64,000 nt of DNA, from assembly GCA_963751105.1 (NCBI GenBank), contig CAVVTG010000002.1, positions 434,001-498,000 of the forward strand. The letters are read 5' to 3'. The translations under genes were made by a program, and so were the position numbers. The notes under the pieces were generated by a model. The model was not told where the DNA came from, did no database searches, and saw only the letters and a program-made list of their open reading frames with translations. Position 1 is the stretch's first letter. Every line of letters starts with the position of its first letter. Shown here one piece after another: positions 33,367 to 42,008 of the stretch. The stretch is from JACVRW01 sp963751105. Its GTDB lineage: Bacteria; Actinomycetota; Thermoleophilia; Solirubrobacterales; Thermoleophilaceae.

Positions 33367-35022
33367 GTGAGCGACGGCAAGAGCCTGCCCGAGCAGGTGA
33401 CGTATCAGCTGGGCAACGTGAAGGTGCTGGCCGACGCCGGCGTCGTTCGCCCGATGCGGCCAGATCGGCTGTGGGCCGTGGTCCGCACCCTTCAGCGCTG
33501 GGGTCGCAGCCCCGCCGCGGGGGCGATCGCCCTGGCCGCGCGCTACCCCCACGAAACGATGATCGTGGACGAGCTCGGGTCGCTCACCTACTCGGAGGTC
33601 GACCAGCGCACCAACGCGCTGGCTCACTCGCTGGCCGACGCCGGGGTGGTGGAGGGCGACGGCGTCGGGATCATGTGCCGCAACCACCGCGGCTTCATCG
33701 AAGCCACGGCGGCGGTCTCCAAGCTGGGGGCGGACGCGCTCTATCTCAACACCGCCTTCGCGGGCCCTCAGCTCACCGAGGTGACCAAGCGCGAGAAGCC
33801 ACGCGCCCTCATCTACGACGAGGAGTTCGCCGGGCTGCTGGAAGACGCGGGCGAGCGGCGCAAGCGCTTCGTGGCATGGCACGACTCGGAGCGCTGCGCC
33901 GACCCGACCCTCGACGAGCTGATCGCGGCCGGCGACCGGAGCGCCGTCGTGCCGCCGGACCGTGAGGGCCGTGCGGTGATCCTCACGAGCGGGACCACCG
34001 GCACTCCGAAGGGCGCTTCACGGGCGAATCCCCAGTCGCTCGACCCGGCGGTCTCGCTGCTGTCGAAGATTCCCTTGAAGACGCGCCAGGTGTCCCACAT
34101 CGCCGCGCCGCTGTTCCATTCCTGGGGTTTCGCGCACTTCACCATCGGCCTCATCCTCGGCACCACCTACGTGCTGCGCCGGAGGTTCGAGCCCGAGGCC
34201 TGCCTCGACGCGCTGGCCCGCTACCGATGCGACTCGCTGGTGGTGGTGCCGGTGATGATGCAGCGGATCCTCGAGCTGCCCGCGGAAACGCGTGCGCGCT
34301 ACGACCTCTCCTCGCTCAAGGTCGTGGCGGCCAGCGGCTCGGCGCTGCCCGGGGACCTGGCCACCACCTGGATGGACGAGGTGGGGGACACGCTCTACAA
34401 CCTCTACGGCTCGACCGAGGTGGCGTGGGCGTCGATCGCCACGCCCGAGGACATGCGCGCCGCACCCGGCACCGCGGGCAAGCCGCCACGCGGCACCGTG
34501 GTCAAGCTCTTCGACGAGAGCGGCCGTGAGGTTCCGGAGGGCGTGACCGGGCGCATCTTCGTGGGCAACGAGATGCTGTTCGAGGGCTACACGGGCGGCG
34601 GCTCCAAGGATGTGATCGACGCGCTGATGGCCACCGGCGACGTCGGGCGGTTCGACTCCGGTGGGCGCCTGTTCGTGGAGGGCAGAGACGACGAAATGAT
34701 CGTGTCGGGAGGGGAGAACGTGTTCCCCAAGGAGGTGGAAGACGCGCTCGCTCGGCATCCTGAGGTGGCCGAGGCGGCGGCGGTCGGAGTGGAGGACGAC
34801 GACTTTGGGCAGCGCCTGCGGGCCTTCGTCGTGCTGGAGGGGTCCTCCAGCGCGAGCGAGCAGGAACTGAAGGACCACGTCAGGCAGAACCTGGCCCGCT
34901 ACAAGGTCCCGCGCGAGATCTGGTTCATCGAAGAGCTGCCGCGCAACGCCACCGGCAAGGTGCTCAAGCGGGAGCTGCGCGAGATGGAGCCGCCGAAGAC
35001 CGCCGGCGCACAAGAGGGGTAG
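33367..35022 (+). CDS. Acyl-CoA synthetase (AMP-binding, class I adenylate-forming)
   Basis: 551 residues from GTG 33367 (an upstream GTG at 33262 would add 35 non-conserved residues). Motifs in order: P-loop LTSGTTGTPKGASR, YGSTEVAW, ATGDVGRFDSGG, GRDDEMIVSGGENVFPKEVE and the C-terminal Lys in PRNATGKVLKREL. It activates a fatty or related carboxylic acid to its CoA ester. Chain length not readable. The thiolase, acyl-CoA dehydrogenase and ETF genes elsewhere in the window would serve the following steps. Confidence 0.93.
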   Translation: MSDGKSLPEQVTYQLGNVKVLADAGVVRPMRPDRLWAVVRTLQRWGRSPAAGAIALAARYPHETMIVDELGSLTYSEVDQRTNALAHSLADAGVVEGDGVGIMCRNHRGFIEATAAVSKLGADALYLNTAFAGPQLTEVTKREKPRALIYDEEFAGLLEDAGERRKRFVAWHDSERCADPTLDELIAAGDRSAVVPPDREGRAVILTSGTTGTPKGASRANPQSLDPAVSLLSKIPLKTRQVSHIAAPLFHSWGFAHFTIGLILGTTYVLRRRFEPEACLDALARYRCDSLVVVPVMMQRILELPAETRARYDLSSLKVVAASGSALPGDLATTWMDEVGDTLYNLYGSTEVAWASIATPEDMRAAPGTAGKPPRGTVVKLFDESGREVPEGVTGRIFVGNEMLFEGYTGGGSKDVIDALMATGDVGRFDSGGRLFVEGRDDEMIVSGGENVFPKEVEDALARHPEVAEAAAVGVEDDDFGQRLRAFVVLEGSSSASEQELKDHVRQNLARYKVPREIWFIEELPRNATGKVLKRELREMEPPKTAGAQEG

Positions 35023-35052
35023 AGCCGTGCCCTACGGGGTATTGGGGGGTGC

Positions 35053-35068
35053 CGGAAGATTTCTTCCG
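35053..35068. promoter_or_regulatory. Short inverted repeat upstream of the coiled-coil protein
   Basis: CGGAAGA-TT-TCTTCCG is a perfect 7-bp inverted repeat with a 2-base centre, in the 69-base gap before GTG 35092. The centre is too short for a stable hairpin, so a protein-binding site is more likely than a terminator. Confidence 0.35.
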
Positions 35069-35091
35069 CCAAGGCGAGGAGAGGAGCCGTT

Positions 35092-35673
35092 GTGGATACA
35101 GGCGTGATCATCGCGATCGTCGTGGTCGTGCTCATCCTGCTGGTGCTGGCCATGCTGCTGGGGAGGCGCGGCCGCGCCCGGCGCCACGAGACCCGTCGCC
35201 ACGAGGCGCGGGAGATCAGGCGCGAGGCGGACGTGCGTACCGCGGAGGCGGACGAGATGAAGGCCGAGGCGGAGGAGCGGGCCGCACGCGCCCGCCGGGA
35301 GGATGCGTCGGCCCGCCAGCAGGTCGCCCAGGCGCAGGACGCAGAGCACGAGGCGGAAGCCGAGCACGCCCGCGCTCACGACGTCGACCCGGACGCGAAG
35401 GGCGACTACGTCGAAGGCTCGCACCGTGACCGCGAGTCCGACATCGACGTGCCCAGGCCGGACACGACCGCCGACGACACGCGGCGGGGCGATTACGACG
35501 AGGGCGACGCGGGAGGCCGCGAGCGCACCGGTTACGACGACCGGGCCGACGCATCTACGGATCGCACCACGGGCGACGAGTACGAGGAGCGTCGCGTGGT
35601 GCGCGAGGGCGACCCGAACGATCCGGACGTGGTGCGCGAGGAGCGCATCCGGGAGGACCGGCCACCCCGCTGA
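35092..35673 (+). CDS. Membrane-anchored charged coiled-coil protein
   Basis: 193 residues, GTG start preceded by a GAGGAG Shine-Dalgarno-like run. One N-terminal membrane helix (about 5-23, IIAIVVVVLILLVLAMLL), a basic stop-transfer segment, an Ala/Glu/Arg coiled coil (about 40-95) and a very acidic, probably disordered tail. No named family; similar envelope or stress-associated proteins occur in actinobacteria. Followed by a double hairpin terminator. Confidence 0.65.
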   Translation: MDTGVIIAIVVVVLILLVLAMLLGRRGRARRHETRRHEAREIRREADVRTAEADEMKAEAEERAARARREDASARQQVAQAQDAEHEAEAEHARAHDVDPDAKGDYVEGSHRDRESDIDVPRPDTTADDTRRGDYDEGDAGGRERTGYDDRADASTDRTTGDEYEERRVVREGDPNDPDVVREERIREDRPPR

Positions 35674-35685
35674 GGACCTGATGGA

Positions 35686-35721
35686 GAAGGGGACGCGCGG
35701 CCTCAGAGGCGCGGCCCCTTC
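35686..35721. terminator. GC-rich stem-loop between convergent genes (first)
   Basis: GAAGGGGACGCGC (35686-35698) pairs with GCGCGGCCCCTTC (35709-35721), 13 bp with one mismatch and a 10-base loop. It lies just after the 35673 stop. No U-tract, as is common in high-GC actinobacteria. Confidence 0.6.
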
Positions 35722-35730
35722 CCTGGGCGC

Positions 35731-35768
35731 CCCCTGGGCGCGCCGCCACCTCGACGGCGCGCCAGGGG
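35731..35768. terminator. GC-rich stem-loop between convergent genes (second)
   Basis: CCCCTGGGCGCGCCG (35731-35745) pairs with CGGCGCGCCAGGGG (35755-35768), with one bulged G and a 9-base loop. Together with the first hairpin it could act as a bidirectional terminator for the formaldehyde dehydrogenase gene on the other strand. Confidence 0.6.
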
Positions 35769-35777
35769 CGGATTCGG

Positions 35778-36998
35778 TCAGGCGGCCTTGATCGACCCGT
35801 GGGGGTCGAAGACGTACTTCTTGGCCGCGCCCTTGTCGAAGTCCTCGTAGCCCTTCTGGGCCTCGTCGAGGGTGATGACCGTGGCGTTGACCGCATCCGC
35901 GATCTGCGCCCGGCCGCTGAGGATCATCTGCATCAGGCCGTGGTGGTACTTCATCACCGGGCACTGGCCCGTGGTGAAGCTGTGCGACTTGGCCCAGCCG
36001 AGCCCGATGCTGATGGAGAGCGAGCCCACCTTGGCGGCGTCGTCGATGCCGCCCGGGTCGCCGGTCACGTACAGGCCCGGGATGCCGAGCTTGCCCGCCA
36101 CCCTGGTCACGTCCATGATCGAGTTCAGCACCGTGGCCGGAGCCTCGTGGTCGGAGTCCGAGCCGTGGCCGCGGGCCTCGAAGCCCACGGCGTCGACCGC
36201 GGCGTCGACCTCGGGCACTCCGAGGATCTGCTCGATCTGGTCCTTAGGGTCGCCCTTGGAGACGTCGATCGGCTCGCAGCCGAAGCTCTTGGCCTGTTCG
36301 AGGCGCTCGGGGATCAGGTCACCGACCATCACCACCGCCGCGCCCAGCAGTTGGGCCGAATGCGCCGCGGCAAGCCCGACGGGGCCCCCGCCGGCGACGT
36401 AGACGGTGGAGCCCGGTCCCACGCCCGCGGTGTAGGCGCCGTGGAATCCGGTCGGGAAGATGTCCGACAGCATCGTCAGGTCGAGGATCTTCTCCATCGC
36501 CTGATCCTTGTCGGGGAACTTGAGCAGGTTCCAGTCGGCGTAGGGCACGGCCACGTACTCCGCCTGGCCGCCTACCCAGCCGCCCATATCGACGTAGCCG
36601 TAGGCCGAGCCGGGACGATCGGGGTTGACGTTCAGGCAGACGCCCGTGTTACCGGTCTTGCACATGCGGCAGCGACCGCAGGCGATGTTGAACGGCACCG
36701 AGCAGAGGTCGCCCTCCTTGATGAACTCCACGCCGGGGCCGGTCTCGATCACCTCGCCGGTGATCTCATGCCCGAGGATGAGGCCCTCGGGAGCGGTGGT
36801 GCGGCCACGCACCATGTGCTGGTCCGAGCCGCAGATGTTGGTGGAAACGATCTTGAGGATGGCCGCGTGAGGAAGCTGGCGCCCGACGTTGTCGGGGTTG
36901 ACCCCCGGGCCGTCCTGCAGCTCGAACGTCGGGAAATCGATGTTCTGGACCTCGACCTTGCCGGTCCCCATGTAGGCGACGCCTCTGTTGTCGGCCAT
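35778..36998 (-). CDS. Glutathione-independent formaldehyde dehydrogenase-type zinc alcohol dehydrogenase
   Basis: 406 residues from ATG 36998, with GGGAGAG upstream. Zinc MDR features: NICGSDQHMVRGR with the catalytic Cys, GHEITGEV, the structural-zinc region CGRCRMCKTGNTGVC and the NAD loop AGGGPVGLAAA. HGSDSDHEAPATVLNSIMDVTR matches the insertion typical of FdhA of Pseudomonas putida. It would oxidise formaldehyde, or dismutate it, with bound NAD. A nearby C1 pathway is not seen. Confidence 0.93.
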   Translation of the reverse strand: MADNRGVAYMGTGKVEVQNIDFPTFELQDGPGVNPDNVGRQLPHAAILKIVSTNICGSDQHMVRGRTTAPEGLILGHEITGEVIETGPGVEFIKEGDLCSVPFNIACGRCRMCKTGNTGVCLNVNPDRPGSAYGYVDMGGWVGGQAEYVAVPYADWNLLKFPDKDQAMEKILDLTMLSDIFPTGFHGAYTAGVGPGSTVYVAGGGPVGLAAAHSAQLLGAAVVMVGDLIPERLEQAKSFGCEPIDVSKGDPKDQIEQILGVPEVDAAVDAVGFEARGHGSDSDHEAPATVLNSIMDVTRVAGKLGIPGLYVTGDPGGIDDAAKVGSLSISIGLGWAKSHSFTTGQCPVMKYHHGLMQMILSGRAQIADAVNATVITLDEAQKGYEDFDKGAAKKYVFDPHGSIKAA

Positions 36999-37086
36999 GA
37001 CTGCTCTCCCCTTCTCGGAATCCCGCTGGCTCGGGTTCACCACTGGTGTATCCGGAGCGCGGCCTTGCCAACCGCGCAATTTGCGC

Positions 37087-37293
37087 TCAGGACGTGTGCT
37101 CGGCCAGCCGGGCGCGAAGGGCTTCGCAGCGGGTATGGAGCTCGTCGGTACGCGCGCGGGTGAGCCAGTGCACCGGATGCTCGCGGCCGCCGTGGCAGCC
37201 CGCGGCCATCGAGTACGCGTACTCCCAGCTGGCCAGATGGGCCTTCAACTCGGCCCTGGCCCGCTTCAGCTCCAACTCGAGGTGCTCTCGCAT
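37087..37293 (-). CDS. Small helical hypothetical protein
   Basis: 68 residues, predicted mostly helical, with the pattern ELELKRARAELKAHLASWEYAYSM and two short His/Cys elements (GCHGGREHPVHW, HTRCEALR). No family recognised and no clear ribosome binding site. It sits alone in the 405-base interval between the formaldehyde dehydrogenase and the Rpf-like gene. Residue composition looks protein-like, so it is kept at moderate confidence. Confidence 0.45.
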   Translation of the reverse strand: MREHLELELKRARAELKAHLASWEYAYSMAAGCHGGREHPVHWLTRARTDELHTRCEALRARLAEHTS

Positions 37294-37403
37294 AGGTGGT
37301 GCGACGCTCGGGTGATGTCATTTCAGCGCGAGCGCCGGAGGGAAGAACAACGAGGCGGCGGGCCGCCGGCTTGCGGCCCACCGCCCCGCGCGACTCTGCG
37401 GGC

Positions 37404-38024
37404 CTAGCCGCAGACGGGCCAGTGGCCCGCGCCGTGGCGGCTCAGCAGCAGCCACGCGCGCCAGGTCTGCTCGTGGCGCGACGCCGCGGCCGGATCGCCG
37501 CTTCCGCCCACCACCTGCCAGGTGCTGAAGCTGAACTGGTACATGCCGCGGTAGGTCCCGCCACCCCCGACCGCGCGGGGGTCGCCGTGCGACTCGCACG
37601 CGGCGATCGAGGCCAGTTGCCTGCGGCCCCAGGCTGGAATCCCGCCGATCTTGAACCGGAACACCACCGCGCGCCCGCGAGGGGAGCGGAGGAAGTTCCG
37701 GAACCGGGTCTGCATGCGCTCGATCGAGCCACGCAGCTCGGGGGTCGTGGGCTCGCGAGCCTGATTGCGCGCGGCCACCACCAGGTTGCGCCCGCGCCAG
37801 ACGTCGTAGCGGTCGAGCTTCGAGCGCCAGCGCCCGTAGGTGCGCTGCAGGCGAGTGCTCGCGGCCTCGGCCTGCGGACGCTCGATGGCGCCCGGGTCGT
37901 CGATGGTCGTTGTCGTATCGGTACCGCCGTTCGGCTCTTGCTGAGCCGCCGCCGGTATTCCCACGGACGCCGCGAGCACGAGAGCGCACACGCACGCCAG
38001 CAGGATCGTTCCCTGCTTCTTCAA
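37404..38024 (-). CDS. Rpf/transglycosylase-like secreted cell-wall enzyme
   Basis: 206 residues from TTG 38024, chosen because GGAGGG lies 7 bases upstream and a signal peptide follows (KKQGTILLACVCALVLAASVGIPAAAQ, cleavage near 27). The C-terminal ~70 residues are a resuscitation-promoting-factor/transglycosylase domain: IAACESHGDPRAVGGGGTYRGMYQFSFSTWQ with the probable catalytic E144, ending HWPVCG with the paired Cys. It would cleave peptidoglycan and aid exit from dormancy. A structured leader and a perfect CRP-type site lie upstream. Confidence 0.9.
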   Translation of the reverse strand: MKKQGTILLACVCALVLAASVGIPAAAQQEPNGGTDTTTTIDDPGAIERPQAEAASTRLQRTYGRWRSKLDRYDVWRGRNLVVAARNQAREPTTPELRGSIERMQTRFRNFLRSPRGRAVVFRFKIGGIPAWGRRQLASIAACESHGDPRAVGGGGTYRGMYQFSFSTWQVVGGSGDPAAASRHEQTWRAWLLLSRHGAGHWPVCG

Positions 38025-38225
38025 CGGAGATCCCTCCGGGTAAGGCCTGCCCGGCTCGGAGGCGCAACGAGTCGCCACCGCCGGCGTGTGCCGGCTGTGT
38101 CATGCGACCGAAGAGATGCCCCTGCCAGGACTTGCCGTGTCCGTGCGTCTGACTCCCGCACACGGACAGGGCCGATTTCGGCTTACCGGGCGAAAGTAAC
38201 GGCCGAACTGGCGCTCACGGCAAAG
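38025..38225 (-). promoter_or_regulatory. Structured leader of the Rpf-like gene
   Basis: About 200 non-coding bases between the start and the CRP-type site. Inverted repeats include GCCGGC-GTGT-GCCGGC (38080-38095), TGTCCGTG/CACGGACA (38138-38145 with 38161-38168) and GCCGATTTCGGC (38171-38182). Some actinobacterial rpf genes have c-di-AMP riboswitch leaders; the conserved sequence blocks of that class are not recognisable here. I see no other feature. Confidence 0.4.
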
Positions 38226-38241
38226 TGTGAGTGATGTCACA
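38226..38241. promoter_or_regulatory. Perfect CRP-type site TGTGA-N6-TCACA
   Basis: TGTGAGTGATGTCACA matches the CRP consensus at all ten fixed positions. It lies 201 bases upstream of the Rpf-like start and 57 bases past the end of pepA on the same strand. In Mycobacterium tuberculosis the CRP homologue Rv3676 binds a TGTGA-N6-TCACA site and activates rpfA, so the pairing is meaningful. Confidence 0.7.
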
Positions 38242-38297
38242 CAACATGAAACGGCGTGAAACAGCCGCGGGCCCCATGAGCATGCGGTATCGAGTGG

Positions 38298-39740
38298 CTA
38301 GGAGCGCTGGCGCGCCAACTCGATCAGCAGGCGGGTCCCGAACCCGCTCGCTCCCTTGCCGACGTAGTTGCGGCTCATTCCCCAGGCCGTCCCGGCGATG
38401 TCCATGTGCACCCACGGGCGCCCGTCCACGAACTGGCGCAGGAACTCCGCCGCGTAGCTCGACATGGCCACCCGCTGCTCGGCCGCGTTGGTCAGATCCG
38501 CGTACCGGCCCTTGGTGAGCTCGAGGTACTCAGGGTGGAGCGGCATTCGCCAGCCGACCTCGCCGGTGGCCTCGCCGGCGGCCTCCACCTGCGCGTACCA
38601 GTCGTCGTCGTTGGCGAAGAGGCCGGCATAGGTGTGCCCGAGCGCCACCAGGATCGCGCCCGTGAGCGTGGCCAGGTCGACGATGCGCTCGGCTCCCTGC
38701 TCGACGGCGTAGCACAGTGCGTCGGCAAGGATCAGGCGCCCCTCGGCGTCGGTGTTGTTGACCTCGATCGTGGTCCCGTTCATGGCGGTCACGATGTCGC
38801 CGGGCTTGACCGCGTGGCCGCTCGGCATGTTCTCGGTGGAGGGAATCACGGCGGTTACCGTGGCCGGCAGTCCCAGCTCGGCGATGCCCGCCATCGCCTC
38901 GATCACCGCGGCGCCGCCGGACATGTCGAACTTCATCTCCTGCATCTTGGCCGAGGGCTTGATCGAGATGCCGCCGGTATCGAACGTCACGGCCTTGCCG
39001 ACGTAGGCGAGGTGCGGGCCGGTCGCGGCCGGCGGGCGCCAGCGGAGCACGATCAGGCGCGGCTCCACATGGCTGCCACGGGCCACCGCGGCGAAGGCGC
39101 CCATGCCGCGCGCCACGATGCCGTCGCCGTCCAGCAGCTCGATCTCCATCGCCTCGTGCTCGTCGGCGATCTCGCCCGCCCGCTCGGCCAGGAACGTGGG
39201 GGTGGCGACGTTGGCGGGCAGGTTCTGCAGGTCGCGGGCCGCGTTCGCGGCGGCGGCGGCCACACGGGCGCGCTCGACGACGTCGGCGTCCACGTCCTCG
39301 CCGGCGATCTCCAGCGACTCCACTTCCGCGTCGTCGTTCGGCTTGGACTTGAAGCGGTCGAAGGCGTACAGGCTGAGAAGGGTGCCCTCGACCAGGGCGC
39401 CGGCCACCCCGTCACCGGAAGGCGCCGCCCAGGACAGCGAGACCGCGCCCAGCTCCTTGGCCCGGGCCGCGGCGGCTGCCGCCGCCATGCGGGCGCGCTC
39501 GGCGCCGAACTCACCGCGCTTGCCCAGGCCGCTGATCAGCACGCGCCGCTGCCCGCCGCCGGGGGCGTCCTCGTGGACGACCGCCACGCGCTTCAGCGCG
39601 GGCCTGGCCTCCCCGAGCTCGACCAGCCGCTGGAGAGCGGGGTCGGCCAGCTCCTCGCCCTCGAACAGCCCCACCACCCGCGTGTCGGCAGCGGTCTCCT
39701 CGGGCGCGCCCAGGCGGGCGCTGACGCTGGGTCCGGGCAT
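38298..39740 (-). CDS. pepA: Leucyl aminopeptidase (M17)
   Basis: 480 residues from ATG 39740. The C-terminal catalytic domain has the metal-binding and active-site blocks VGKAVTFDTGGISIKP, KFDMSGGAAV and the family signature NNTDAEGRLILADAL. The N-terminal macro-like domain is present. It removes N-terminal residues from peptides as a two-metal hexamer in the cytoplasm. TATGCT lies 9 bases before the start. Length matches the family. Confidence 0.95.
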   Translation of the reverse strand: MPGPSVSARLGAPEETAADTRVVGLFEGEELADPALQRLVELGEARPALKRVAVVHEDAPGGGQRRVLISGLGKRGEFGAERARMAAAAAAARAKELGAVSLSWAAPSGDGVAGALVEGTLLSLYAFDRFKSKPNDDAEVESLEIAGEDVDADVVERARVAAAAANAARDLQNLPANVATPTFLAERAGEIADEHEAMEIELLDGDGIVARGMGAFAAVARGSHVEPRLIVLRWRPPAATGPHLAYVGKAVTFDTGGISIKPSAKMQEMKFDMSGGAAVIEAMAGIAELGLPATVTAVIPSTENMPSGHAVKPGDIVTAMNGTTIEVNNTDAEGRLILADALCYAVEQGAERIVDLATLTGAILVALGHTYAGLFANDDDWYAQVEAAGEATGEVGWRMPLHPEYLELTKGRYADLTNAAEQRVAMSSYAAEFLRQFVDGRPWVHMDIAGTAWGMSRNYVGKGASGFGTRLLIELARQRS

Positions 39741-39819
39741 CGGCGCGGGAGCATAGCCCGGCGATATGGTTCGAGCCCCCTCGGAACTCGCTCCAAACCC
39801 GCAAGGAGACCCAGCCCAG

Positions 39820-41004
<1,185 letters not shown>

Positions 41005-41028
41005 CGTCGCGCTGGGCCCGCCGAGCGG

Positions 41029-41475
41029 CTACTGAGCGCTGCCCGAGCTCGCCGGGGCCTCGACCGGGGCCGGCGCCGGCTCGGTGATACGGATGTGGTT
41101 GCCGAACGGGTCACGCACGGCGCAGTCGGTGCCGTAGAAGCGCTCCTCGGGCTCCTGGATGATGTCGACACCGTCGTCGCGGAGCTTCTCGAAGGTCGCC
41201 CGGCAGTCGTCGGTGGTGAGGATGAAGCCGAGCCCCATTGCGCCCTTGCTGAGCAGGCCGCGGATCTGATCGGCGCTGTCCTCGTCGATGAACGCTCCGG
41301 GCACCTCGAGCAGCAGCTCGCGGTCGGGCTGGCCGGGCACGCCGACGGTGAGCCAGCGCATGAACTCGAGGTCCGCGTCCGCACGGACCTCCATCCCCAG
41401 CTTGCCGACGTAGAAGTCGAGGGCCTGGTCCTGATCGAGGACCCAGACGCTTGAGTGTGTGATGGCGTTGAACAT
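41029..41475 (-). CDS. VOC-superfamily glyoxalase-like protein
   Basis: 148 residues from ATG 41475. One VOC module: SSVWVLDQDQALDFYVGKLGMEVRAD at the N-terminus and CAVRDPFGNHIRITEP at the C-terminus with the terminal acidic ligand replaced by IRITEP. Function unknown. TAGCTT on the minus strand (41483-41488) lies 7 bases before the start. It follows an AraC-type gene on the same strand, a frequent pairing in actinobacteria. Confidence 0.85.
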   Translation of the reverse strand: MFNAITHSSVWVLDQDQALDFYVGKLGMEVRADADLEFMRWLTVGVPGQPDRELLLEVPGAFIDEDSADQIRGLLSKGAMGLGFILTTDDCRATFEKLRDDGVDIIQEPEERFYGTDCAVRDPFGNHIRITEPAPAPVEAPASSGSAQ

Positions 41476-41485
41476 GCCGACCAAG

Positions 41486-41938
41486 CTAGTCCCGATCAGC
41501 GCGCCGGTCTTCTCCAAAAGTGCTCGATGAGGGCCGGTCCCAGGCCGCCACCACGCAGCCCGGCACACCCGCCCGGACCGTGGCGTGCGGAGCCTTCTGC
41601 TCGCGCTCGCGATAGGCACGAGGCGATGTGCCGACGATCTCGTGAAAGGTGCGGCTGAAGCTGCCCAGGCTGATGAAGCCCACGTCGAGACAGATCTCGG
41701 TCACGGGCCGGTCGGTGTCACGCAGCAGCGCCATGGCCCGCTCGAGGCGTCGCCGCTGCAGATAGCGGTGGGGCGTCTCTCCGAAGGTGTCCTTGAAGCT
41801 GCGAATGAAGTGCGCGCGCGACAGGTGCACGGAGTCCGCCAGCGCCTCTATGTCGAGGGCGTCGGCGTAGCTGCGGTCCATGGCGTCCCGGGCCCGGAGC
41901 AAGCGGCGGTTGTTCTCCACGCTCAGGGCGCCGGTCAT
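41486..41938 (-). CDS. AraC-family transcriptional regulator (HTH only)
   Basis: 150 residues from ATG 41938. The double helix-turn-helix of AraC/XylS is complete: IEALADSVHLSRAHFIRSFKDTFGETPHRYLQ, then AMALLRDTDRPVTEICLDVGF and SFSRTFHEIVGTSPRAYR. There is no N-terminal ligand-binding domain, as in MarA/SoxS-type members. TAAGGT (41947-41952) lies 8 bases before the start. Probably controls itself and the VOC gene 10 bases downstream. Confidence 0.9.
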   Translation of the reverse strand: MTGALSVENNRRLLRARDAMDRSYADALDIEALADSVHLSRAHFIRSFKDTFGETPHRYLQRRRLERAMALLRDTDRPVTEICLDVGFISLGSFSRTFHEIVGTSPRAYREREQKAPHATVRAGVPGCVVAAWDRPSSSTFGEDRRADRD

Positions 41939-42008
41939 CGCGCCCGACCTTACCGGCGCCTCGGGCGAGCCGTCCGGACAACTGTCCATGCTGAGGCCGG
42001 GAGCTCTA

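Noticed and set aside
38025..38225. c-di-AMP (ydaO-type) riboswitch upstream of the Rpf-like gene
   Set aside because: Position fits precedent, but I could not find the conserved sequence blocks of that class; only generic inverted repeats are visible. A covariance-model search would decide.
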